A stretch of 64,000 nt of DNA. It comes from Fontimonas thermophila. GTDB lineage: Bacteria; Pseudomonadota; Gammaproteobacteria; Nevskiales; Nevskiaceae. The notes beneath the pieces are model-generated. The model worked only from the letters and a program-made list of their open reading frames with translations, did no database searches and had not been told where the DNA came from. Both the position numbers and the translations under genes were made by a program. Of this stretch, positions 57,285-64,000 are shown in pieces. The stretch lies in NCBI RefSeq assembly GCF_900113085.1, contig NZ_FOOC01000002.1, positions 284,317 through 348,316 on the forward strand. Direction: 5' to 3'. Numbering within the stretch: the stretch's first letter is position 1; every line of letters begins with the position of its first letter.

Positions 57285-58202
57285 TTAAAACGAGAAATCC
57301 TTTCTCTTACCCCCAGCGACCTGCCGGAACAGTTCTTCGATCGCCCCCGGACTGGAGATGAGCTTGCCGAACGTGCCCATCGTCAGATCCGGATGCCAGA
57401 CCGCCATGCGAAAACGCATGTGCAAGGCGATGACATCCTGATCATTGACCATCATCTGGTAAGGCAGATATGGGGTGGTCTTGATTGTGAACATCTTCTC
57501 GACCGTATCCGCCATGATGTGCTTGTCGTTTGCCCGCTTATCGGAAACGTTGGCGCGGGAAACGCCAAAGACCGTTTGCTTTTTGCCGGGAATCTCCAGC
57601 TTATAGACGAATGCAGTGCCGCCAACCCCCTGCCTGAGATTAGCCTCGACGGTGCGAACGGCTTCTTCGTAGCTCGAGTGCCGTCCGAGCTGGTAGAAAT
57701 CATCGAAGCGCTCCATGCCGACCATGTAATTGAACGACTTGAGCTGCTCCGGGGTTCGCCCTTTCTCGGTACCATATTTCTGCTGGGCGCCGAGCACCGC
57801 TTCGAGCTGGCCCGCCGTTCCCGACAGGTCGTCGTTCAAACGATAGGCCGCAGCCAGATACCTTAGATTCAGATAGCTGATCTGGTTCTGACCGTCGACC
57901 TGGGTAACCGCGACATGTTGTACGGCACCAAATCCGCCGTATTCGCTCTTGCCTGCCGCTGACTTGAGATCAGCGTTGGTGATCGCAACGACGTGGGCAC
58001 CGGCATATGGTGAATACTCACCGATAAGTTCAAACCCTGCCGTGCTGAGCTTGTCCTTCACTTTGGTCACCGAGGCTTCGAGTGGCCCTGGCTCGGTATA
58101 GGCCAGCACATAGGGCTGCAGGGCTTCTGCATGAACAACACCTGCTGTCGAGGCCGCTAGCATGACGAGAGCTGCGGCGAGAATATGGCTAATGCTTTCC
58201 AT
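57285..58202 (-). CDS. Exported protein of unknown function, cotranscribed with a FadL-type channel
   Basis: Not confidently recognised. The 305-residue precursor has a signal peptide ending in VVHAEA. An N-terminal module (EASVTKVKDKLSTAGFELIG, then SPYAGAHVVAITN) has a faint DUF302-like look. A mostly helical region and MRFRMAVWHPDLTMGTFGKL near the C-terminus complete it. The ATG at 58202 is chosen because AGGAGAG lies upstream and the signal begins there. It starts 17 bases after the fadL stop, so the two probably work together in the periplasm and outer membrane. Confidence 0.6.
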   Translation of the reverse strand: MESISHILAAALVMLAASTAGVVHAEALQPYVLAYTEPGPLEASVTKVKDKLSTAGFELIGEYSPYAGAHVVAITNADLKSAAGKSEYGGFGAVQHVAVTQVDGQNQISYLNLRYLAAAYRLNDDLSGTAGQLEAVLGAQQKYGTEKGRTPEQLKSFNYMVGMERFDDFYQLGRHSSYEEAVRTVEANLRQGVGGTAFVYKLEIPGKKQTVFGVSRANVSDKRANDKHIMADTVEKMFTIKTTPYLPYQMMVNDQDVIALHMRFRMAVWHPDLTMGTFGKLISSPGAIEELFRQVAGGKRKDFSF

Positions 58203-58219
58203 CGTCTCTCTCCTTTCAT

Positions 58220-59761
58220 TCATTCGAACCGGTAGGTGTATCCCAGGGTGATTTGCCACTGATGCATATCGAGGTGAATGTCCTGATCGTTTTCATCGAT
58301 GCCGAACAAGGTCGAGGTATTGCCCCCAATGAGCAAATCGGCCATCGTCGCATCGGTGTTACTCAACGGATTCTTGCCGACGATGGGATTGGATTTGGCA
58401 TACATCGCCGCGAGTGAAAAACCCGTAGTACGCGAGTACTGATACTCAATACCCAACGTGTAGTGCTCCTCGATGACGCCGGGTGCGAGGATGTTGAACA
58501 GTACTTCGGTATCCGGAATCGGCTGGTCGGCTTTGCTATATCCGATACGGAACTTGAAGGCCGCAAACCGATATTGCAGACCGAATTTGTGGGTGACGAC
58601 ATCCTGCCAGCCAAAACCAGGGCCGGTTTTGGATCCCAAACACGATGGATTGGGATCGTCACTGCCCATCAAGCCTCCGGTTAAACCGAAGAACAAACGC
58701 GGGATAGCGCAGTTGTTGATGAAATCGTTGGTGTCGAACCGGTTGCCGACCGACTTGATCTCGCTGTAATTCGTCCGTTGGTAGTCATAAACGAGTCGTA
58801 AGTCTGGGGTGAAATGCAGCGACAATCCAAGATTCCAGCTCGACGGAATATCGAAACCGCCGTCGTCTGCAAAAAGGCCGGCATATTTTTTGAAGGGCGT
58901 CATACGGATACGGCTTTGGTAAGACCCCCCCAGACCGACACCCGGAATCAGCCCGGTGAGAAAGCCGATGCGTGCACCGTAGCCATAGGACAGATCGAAT
59001 CCATTGTCACTAACCTTATCGGGCTTGTTGGAAAATTTTGAAAATGCCATCAAACCATCGGCCCGAAAGCGCTGACCGGCGATTATTGGCGCGATGCCGA
59101 TCGAAGACCGGTCACCGATTTTGCGTGCATAGTGCGGGGCGATGAAAAGCTGGATCAGGTTCACGCTGGCTGTCGGATCGTCGTTGCCGCAAAAGCCAGC
59201 TGTATCCGATGCACCATCGACGGGACTGCCACCGCCGAAAGTGCCGTGACACTCGGTCTCCAGATTGATCAACAACGTTGTCGGGTCGGCGAATCCTTCA
59301 CCGAAATGGGCTGTGTTGCCGTGATACTCGGTGTTCATGCCTCCGTTGCCATACACTGCAATGCCCCAGCTGGAGACATCGTCGATCGGCAAGGCATAAG
59401 CAAAACCTGGGATATAAAACATCTCGTTGTCTGAAACGACCTTGCCCTCACTGATGCGCAAAATGCTGTTCTGGGCGCCCTCTCCCACTGGGCCTGCGGT
59501 GTAGTCGCGGATCGGTGAAAACACGCTGAAAATCACATCAAGCCGCCGCCCGACCCAGGCCGATCCGGCAGGATTGATCGTTACGATTAATGCATCCTCG
59601 GTGAGCGCGGTACCGGCGCCACCAAGTGCATTCTGCGAAGCGCTGTATCCATGCGCGAAATAGCCGTTGGTCGCCGATGCTGGCAATGATGCAATCCATA
59701 AGGCACCTGCCAAAAGCCACGTGAGCGAATCAGACAAGAAGCGTGCCCTTGACGCAGTCAT
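58220..59761 (-). CDS. FadL/OmpP1/TodX family outer-membrane channel
   Basis: The roughly 513-residue protein has a signal peptide (WLLAGALWIASLPASA) and the family N-terminus TNGYFAHGYSASQNALGGAGTALTEDALIVTINPAG. Beta-strand repeats and terminal LGYTYRFE follow, as in FadL barrels that admit long-chain fatty acids or other hydrophobic molecules. Start choice: ATG at 59761 precedes the signal directly but has a hairpin over its ribosome site. In-frame ATG at 59881 has a strong GGAGAG site but would add 40 residues before the signal. Linkage to sox genes suggests a hydrophobic sulfur compound as possible substrate (inference). Confidence 0.85.
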   Translation of the reverse strand: MTASRARFLSDSLTWLLAGALWIASLPASATNGYFAHGYSASQNALGGAGTALTEDALIVTINPAGSAWVGRRLDVIFSVFSPIRDYTAGPVGEGAQNSILRISEGKVVSDNEMFYIPGFAYALPIDDVSSWGIAVYGNGGMNTEYHGNTAHFGEGFADPTTLLINLETECHGTFGGGSPVDGASDTAGFCGNDDPTASVNLIQLFIAPHYARKIGDRSSIGIAPIIAGQRFRADGLMAFSKFSNKPDKVSDNGFDLSYGYGARIGFLTGLIPGVGLGGSYQSRIRMTPFKKYAGLFADDGGFDIPSSWNLGLSLHFTPDLRLVYDYQRTNYSEIKSVGNRFDTNDFINNCAIPRLFFGLTGGLMGSDDPNPSCLGSKTGPGFGWQDVVTHKFGLQYRFAAFKFRIGYSKADQPIPDTEVLFNILAPGVIEEHYTLGIEYQYSRTTGFSLAAMYAKSNPIVGKNPLSNTDATMADLLIGGNTSTLFGIDENDQDIHLDMHQWQITLGYTYRFE

Positions 59762-59778
59762 TCCACGCCGTGTGGAAT
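59760..59778 (-). promoter_or_regulatory. Inverted repeat at the fadL start codon
   Basis: ATTCCAC (59760-59766) and GTGGAAT (59772-59778) form a 7-bp inverted repeat with a 5-base spacer. In the mRNA its 3' arm runs into the AUG at 59761, so it could hide that start and favour the upstream one, or control it. The upstream start at 59881 has GGAGAG 7 bases before ATG. Confidence 0.35.
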
Positions 59779-59949
59779 TTTCTTTTCTCTCGCATGAGAA
59801 GGGCATTCTTATCGAGTCTCTTTGGCGCAAAGTGGCCAGTGGATCCAGTAACGCCGTCGTATTGGCAGTGATCGGTACCATATGCGTGCTCTCCTCTTGC
59901 GAAAATGATTTGCCACGCAACAACCCGAGTTTGAACGGAAACCGCATCC

Positions 59950-60930
59950 TTATTCAGGTGAAGCGGTGGCCGGTGGCTCGGTGAGACTCTCGCGTTCCAT
60001 TTCCAGATAAACCGTGTAAGCGTTGGCGCGATGACCCTCGGCAAAGCCTGCGAGTGACGACCATGCACGCCAGTCGGCACGGGCATAGGCCTCATCGAAA
60101 GGCAGTAAGTCCGCAACGGCTTGCCGCATCTGTGCGCGCAGATCAGTGAGATACGTCCGCGTCAAACGCAGTGCACTGTGCCAATCGGTTGACGCCGCTC
60201 CATGCCCGGGAACGAGGATACGCGCCCGTGGATCATCGAGACGATCCAGCGCGGCAAGCCAGCGTGCGCTGTCGGCCTCCCCGAGGAACGGGATTCTTCC
60301 AGCGAAAACCAGATCGCCTGCGAACATCACCCCATCAGGCAAAACCAGCATCGACAGATCTTCAGGACTGTGTGCCGGCCCGACATGCCGCACCTCGAAC
60401 GTGACGTCACCCAGCACGAAACTGAGATCACCATCGAGCCAGTGATCGGGTTCGACAAGCTGAAAGTCGGCAGGCACCCACGGTGCGAGCGCTTCGCGAC
60501 GTTGCACCTGCCGCAAACGCGCCAATTCCGAGTCCAAGTACAGCCGTGCACCTGGATGCGCCCAGATCTCCGCACCAGCTGTACGCAATGGGCCGAGCCC
60601 ATAAGCATGATCGGCATGATAGTGACTGAGAATGACACGGCGGATCGGAGCCGATGTCCGTCGCCGAATCTCGGCAAGCAGAGCTTGACCGAGGGCTGGC
60701 GTGCCGAGTGCATCAAAAACGACTACGCCACCACTAGTCACGACGAACCCTGCGTTTGAATTGAATCCGCGGTTTTCCCGCGACGCTGGGCCGGCTGAGC
60801 CTTGCACGTAATAGGTGTGTGGACCGAGTTGTTGGCTGCGCAACTCGAGCGTGGCACTCGTGCTCGCACTGCATACGATCCCGAACGTCGCCCAGGACAG
60901 CAGCAGTACGATGGCACGGGGCCTATTCAT
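59950..60930 (-). CDS. Exported MBL-fold metallohydrolase, SoxH-like
   Basis: The 326-residue protein has a signal peptide (about 1-26) and the metallo-beta-lactamase zinc motif HYHADHAYG, then GPAHSPEDL, FAGDLVFAG and VPGHGAAS, giving a complete binuclear site. MBL-fold proteins named SoxH occur in sox clusters and are not essential for thiosulfate oxidation in the model organism; their substrate is unknown. It overlaps soxB by ATGA, so expression is coupled to the Sox enzymes. Confidence 0.8.
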   Translation of the reverse strand: MNRPRAIVLLLSWATFGIVCSASTSATLELRSQQLGPHTYYVQGSAGPASRENRGFNSNAGFVVTSGGVVVFDALGTPALGQALLAEIRRRTSAPIRRVILSHYHADHAYGLGPLRTAGAEIWAHPGARLYLDSELARLRQVQRREALAPWVPADFQLVEPDHWLDGDLSFVLGDVTFEVRHVGPAHSPEDLSMLVLPDGVMFAGDLVFAGRIPFLGEADSARWLAALDRLDDPRARILVPGHGAASTDWHSALRLTRTYLTDLRAQMRQAVADLLPFDEAYARADWRAWSSLAGFAEGHRANAYTVYLEMERESLTEPPATASPE

Positions 60931-62651
60931 GTTGAATCAGTCCAACCTGGATTGCCAGCAACTCCGATCAGGCGCGGGAGATTCAGACGGGGAGGTGCAA
61001 TTGTCTTGCGGTCGCGCAGGTAACGCGCGACGACCTCCCAGACTGGCTCGCCCTCGACGTCGGCTGATACCGATGCCCATCCAGCGACTCGATACTTCTT
61101 GGATGCATCGAGTGGTTTGCCGTCGAGCCGCAGATCCTGGATGCGTTGGCCGATGGTCTGGGCTGGTTCGATCGCGTAGCTCAGCCCTCCGACCCGCACC
61201 ATGTCCCCTCCCTGTTGGTAGTACGGATCCGCGTTGAAGATGTTGTCAGCGACGTCTTCAAGAATTGATTTGATCTGTTCGCCGGAAAACTCGTTGACTG
61301 TTACGCTCGGATACGTGATCGCCGTCTGATCCATCAAGCGCTCCACCGTAATCGGATCACCCGGCAGCAAGGTCGTGCCCCAACGAAAGCCGGGCGAGAA
61401 CGCGATGGGCGCGTCTTTCTGTTGCATCAAGGCATCGAGAATCAGTTGATCAAAGCTGCCATTGAAGTTCCCGCGGCGATACAGCAGGCTCTCGGCAATG
61501 GCGAGTCGTTCATTCAATCGCTTCTCGTAAGGCGCACGATGCCGGTCGATAACTGCCTGCATCTCGGGATCAGCTGGCAACAGATTGGCGAACACCGGCA
61601 CGAGCCGGTAGCGCCAATCCTTGAGCCTGCCGTCACGGACCTCGCAGTCAAGTACGCCGAGGAATTTGCCACTGCACCCAACATTGCAGACCAGTGTTTG
61701 TCCGCCAGCATTCTTGACCACAACAGGTTGCGGCACGGCATCGTGCGTATGTCCGCCCAGGATCGCGTCAAGCCCCCGGACACGGCCGGCAAGTTTGAGA
61801 TCGACATCCATGCCATTGTGCGATAGCAACACGACGAGCTGTGCTCCTTGCGCACGCGCCGCATCGATTTGATGCTGTACTCCCTCTTCCTGAATGCCGA
61901 AGCTCCAGTCTGGAACAAAATGGCGCGGATTGGCGATCGGCGTATATGGAAAAGCCTGGCCGATCACCGCAACTGGTATGTCATTCACTGTCCGGATTAC
62001 ATAGGGCTTGAATACCGCGTCGCCGAAATCCGTGGTCTTGACGTTGTGCGCAACGAAATCAATGCGCCCCTTGAAAGGGCCGTTGACGATCTGCAACACA
62101 CGTTCAGCACCAAAGGTAAATTCCCAATGCCCAGTCATCACGTCGACGCCGAGTGCAAGCTGCGCATCGACCATATCCTGGGCATTCGTCCACAGCGACG
62201 TCGCCGAACCCTGCCAAGTATCGCCACCATCGAGCAGCAAGGTGCCTTTGCGTGTGGCACGCAGGCGCTTCACCAGCGTCGCCAGGTGCGCATAACCGCC
62301 GACCTTGCCGTAGATGCGTGCAGCTTCGACAAAATCGAGCGCACTGAGGGCGTGTGCCTCGCGCGTGCCGGGCTTGATGCCGTAGTGTGTCAGCAAAGCC
62401 TTGCCAACGAGATGCGGTGGCCGCCCGAATGCCTCTCCAACCCCGATATTGACGCTCGGCTCACGGAAATAGACCGGCAATAATTGCGCATGGCTGTCCG
62501 TCATGTGCAGTAGACTTACATTGCCGAACGCAGGGATGTCATAAAACGCGTCACCATCACCATGAGCAAGCACCTGCGGTGACTGCAGCGCAAAACGTGC
62601 GGCAGCGGATGCTGCGAGCAGATGCAGGAATTCTCGGCGACTTAGGCTCAT
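60927..62651 (-). CDS. soxB: Thiosulfohydrolase SoxB
   Basis: SoxB removes the terminal sulfone as sulfate from SoxYZ-bound thiosulfate. The 574-residue protein has a twin-arginine signal (SRREFLHLLAASAAARF). The 5'-nucleotidase-like dimanganese site is seen in LLHMTDSHAQLLPVYFRE, DGGDTWQGSATS, the SoxB-specific GHWEFTFG and HTHDAVPQPV. Length and motifs match family members. It follows soxX by 10 bases and is coupled to the MBL-fold gene. SoxYZ and SoxCD are not in the window. Confidence 0.95.
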   Translation of the reverse strand: MSLSRREFLHLLAASAAARFALQSPQVLAHGDGDAFYDIPAFGNVSLLHMTDSHAQLLPVYFREPSVNIGVGEAFGRPPHLVGKALLTHYGIKPGTREAHALSALDFVEAARIYGKVGGYAHLATLVKRLRATRKGTLLLDGGDTWQGSATSLWTNAQDMVDAQLALGVDVMTGHWEFTFGAERVLQIVNGPFKGRIDFVAHNVKTTDFGDAVFKPYVIRTVNDIPVAVIGQAFPYTPIANPRHFVPDWSFGIQEEGVQHQIDAARAQGAQLVVLLSHNGMDVDLKLAGRVRGLDAILGGHTHDAVPQPVVVKNAGGQTLVCNVGCSGKFLGVLDCEVRDGRLKDWRYRLVPVFANLLPADPEMQAVIDRHRAPYEKRLNERLAIAESLLYRRGNFNGSFDQLILDALMQQKDAPIAFSPGFRWGTTLLPGDPITVERLMDQTAITYPSVTVNEFSGEQIKSILEDVADNIFNADPYYQQGGDMVRVGGLSYAIEPAQTIGQRIQDLRLDGKPLDASKKYRVAGWASVSADVEGEPVWEVVARYLRDRKTIAPPRLNLPRLIGVAGNPGWTDST

Positions 62652-62661
62652 CGCGCGCTCA

Positions 62662-63261
62662 TCATTGATTTACGGGTGATGCCGGATCGAATAGCAGCGC
62701 CATGACATCACGGATTTGCTGCTCGCTGAGAATGTTTTTGTAGCCGAAGCGCGGCATGGTACTGCACGGCATGAACGCCTGTGCGTTATAAATCTTGGCC
62801 CAGGTGTATTTGAGCACTGCCTCACTGGTTCCACGCAGCTTGCCGTAGTGCTTGAGGCTGGGACCGATCGTGCCGTAGGCGATTTCGGCTTCGGCGAGCT
62901 GGTGGCAGGCATAGCAATTACCCCCCGCAGGCTTGGCCGGATCATCGCTATACTGCAGACCCGTCCCGGTCTGCGCGATCTTGTCGCCGTTTCTCCAGTC
63001 ACCGAGATACCGACCATCGGCAGGGTAGCGAATGGTTGCCGTGTTTTCGGCAATGATCCGCGCAGCCAGCTCGCCCGATACCGTCTCTGCAGTGGAACAA
63101 GCTTTCTGCGTGGCATCTTGGTCGAGCCGCTCCAGTGTCGCCTGACCTTTGGGTTTGAACGAAGCCAGCAATACATCTTTGATCGGGGGTGCGGCCAATG
63201 CTGTCATCGCACACGACAGCGAAAGCATTGCGCCCAGCCATGTGATCTTCGCCATGCTCAT
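62662..63261 (-). CDS. soxX: Sulfur-oxidising c-type cytochrome SoxX
   Basis: SoxX is the small electron-accepting subunit of the SoxAX cytochrome, which joins thiosulfate to the SoxY carrier. The 199-residue precursor has a signal peptide ending in ALAA, one haem motif CYACH (116-120) and the distal Met in MPCSTMPRFGYKN. The ATG at 63261 has GGAG 7 bases upstream. It lies between the soxA remnant (22 bases) and soxB (10 bases). With soxA cut by an insertion, SoxX may lack its partner. Confidence 0.93.
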   Translation of the reverse strand: MSMAKITWLGAMLSLSCAMTALAAPPIKDVLLASFKPKGQATLERLDQDATQKACSTAETVSGELAARIIAENTATIRYPADGRYLGDWRNGDKIAQTGTGLQYSDDPAKPAGGNCYACHQLAEAEIAYGTIGPSLKHYGKLRGTSEAVLKYTWAKIYNAQAFMPCSTMPRFGYKNILSEQQIRDVMALLFDPASPVNQ

Positions 63262-63283
63262 CGGAGATCTCCGCTTGCCTGCT

Positions 63284-63685
63284 TTAGCGCTTGAGTGCGG
63301 GTGCAGACAGCACTCCACCTTCGGCGTTTTTGGCTAAAAACATCGTCAGTGCAATGGCAGCATCGGAGCCATACTGAAGCTCGGGAAACCGTTGCTGACG
63401 GAAACAATCGTTCAGCCGCCACTCCATGGTCCGCAGCTCGCCCTGCGAAATACGGTAGGCCGGCCAGGTGGTATAGGCGGCGCGTACATCGGCGGGGTCG
63501 GTCAAGTTTGGCAGTGCTTGCAAACGAATCCGTTTGCCGGTTGCGGCATGACAGGTTGCGCAGGAAAAATCGTGAGGACCGGCACGGTAATAAAAAATCG
63601 CGCGCCCTGTTTCGTAGGCGGCTTTCTCCAGCGGATGCTCGAAAGGCACAGCCATTTTCCAGCCTTTCCGACGTCCCCCCGCCTT
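63284..63685 (-). pseudogene. soxA: SoxA C-terminal fragment, cut by an insertion sequence
   Basis: Only 133 codons remain before the IS left end. They contain KMAVPFEHPLEKAAYETGRA, the haem motif CATCH in FSCATCHAATG, the cysteine haem-ligand region WRLNDCFRQQRFPE and the C-terminal GGVLSAPALKR, all typical of SoxA. The N-terminal half with the signal peptide is missing from this side and would lie beyond the element, outside the window. The frame stays open into the IS but the extra residues show no SoxA similarity. Without export signal this fragment cannot make a functional periplasmic SoxA. Confidence 0.85.
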
Positions 63686-64000
63686 TGAGTAGCACGGCGA
63701 TCTGGAGTCCAATCCCCAACGACAAGGAGATTGGACGTGAAGAAGCGTTTTACCGAAGAGCAGATCATCGGCTTCCTGCGTGAGGCGGAGGCCGGCCTGC
63801 CGGTCAAGGACCTGTGCCGCCGGCACGGCTTCAGCGAAGCCTCGTACTACCTGTGGCGCAGCAAGTTCGGCGGCATGAGCGTGCCGGAGGCCAAGCGGCT
63901 CAAGGAGCTGGAGGCGGAGAACACCCGGCTGAAGAAGCTGCTGGCCGAACAGATGTTCGAGAACGACGTGATCAAGGACGCCCTGCGAAAAAAGTGGTGA
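63686..64000 (+). mobile_element. IS3-family insertion sequence, left part (IS407-like group)
   Basis: The left end is placed at TGAGTAGCACGG (63686), which has the TGA start and a CTGGAG segment typical of IS407-group terminal repeats. The first transposase frame follows. The right end and second frame lie beyond the window, so direct repeats could not be checked. It interrupts soxA. Confidence 0.75.
63737..64000 (+). CDS. IS3-family transposase OrfA
   Basis: The 87-residue protein has the helix-turn-helix region RFTEEQIIGFLREAEAGLPV and DLCRRHGFSEASYYLWRSKF, then the leucine zipper ELEAENTRLKKLLAEQMFEN, as in IS407-like OrfA. GTG at 63737 is chosen because AAGGAG lies 7 bases upstream; a TTG at 63731 is too close. 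The last codons contain AAAAAAG, a typical slippery site for -1 frameshifting into OrfB, just before the stop. Confidence 0.88.
   Translation: MKKRFTEEQIIGFLREAEAGLPVKDLCRRHGFSEASYYLWRSKFGGMSVPEAKRLKELEAENTRLKKLLAEQMFENDVIKDALRKKW

Noticed and set aside
63284..63826. A 180-residue gene starting inside the IS and ending at 63284
   Set aside because: The first 47 codons lie within the insertion sequence; only the rest is SoxA, so it is a fusion created by the insertion, not a normal gene.

Overview
The window looks like chromosome from a GC-rich (roughly 60 percent by eye) gammaproteobacterium able to oxidise reduced sulfur. The gammaproteobacterial signs are ZipA next to LigA, the mtaD-ubiG-gph-yciK order, YciB, YciO, BolA, RluB, and SMC-ScpA-ScpB in place of MukBEF. 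SoxB, SoxX and a broken SoxA point to thiosulfate oxidation. PhaR suggests polyhydroxyalkanoate storage. I cannot name a genus from the sequence alone.

Layout. 1-8.1 kb: the translation and RNA-decay operon nusA(partial)-infB-rbfA-truB-rpsO-pnp. 8.1-9.9 kb: a probable small RNA with its own strong promoter, then phaR and gluQ. 10.0-15.9 kb: a HAD phosphatase and a tightly coupled four-gene operon (alkylglycerone-phosphate-synthase-like FAD enzyme, ABM-domain protein, GlpD-like enzyme, FGGY kinase). 16.0-24.9 kb: queF divergent from smc-zipA-ligA-mscS, then bolA and yciB. 24.9-29.7 kb: yciO, a site-2 protease, trpS-scpA-scpB-rluB. 29.7-34.2 kb: mtaD-ubiG-gph-yciK divergent from mtnA. 34.2-40.1 kb: tRNA-Gly and tRNA-Cys, a large calcium-repeat lipoprotein divergent from a polytopic membrane protein, tRNA-Leu and dksA. 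40.4-50.6 kb: a complete phosphate-starvation block (phoB-phoR-pstS-porin-pstC-pstA-pstB-phoU) with recognisable Pho boxes before phoB and pstS. 50.9-52.5 kb: peroxiredoxin and thioredoxin reductase.

52.5-63.7 kb is a sulfur-handling accessory region. It holds two split YeeE/YedE transporter pairs, a CsoR-family repressor with unusual cysteine spacing, a repressor-type palindrome over the promoter of the second pair, a small exported Lys/Cys-tailed protein, a His-rich conserved protein of unknown function and an exported tandem rhodanese. On the other strand are soxA-soxX-soxB, an MBL-fold hydrolase, a FadL-type outer-membrane channel and an exported protein of unknown function. soxA is cut by an IS3-family element that runs off the window end, so the thiosulfate pathway may be disabled or rewired.

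The strongest candidates for something undescribed are this sulfur region (regulator, operator and unknown exported proteins), the small RNA at 8.15-8.27 kb with an anti-Shine-Dalgarno motif, the M19-like lipoprotein, and the possible ether-lipid-type operon at 10.9-15.9 kb.
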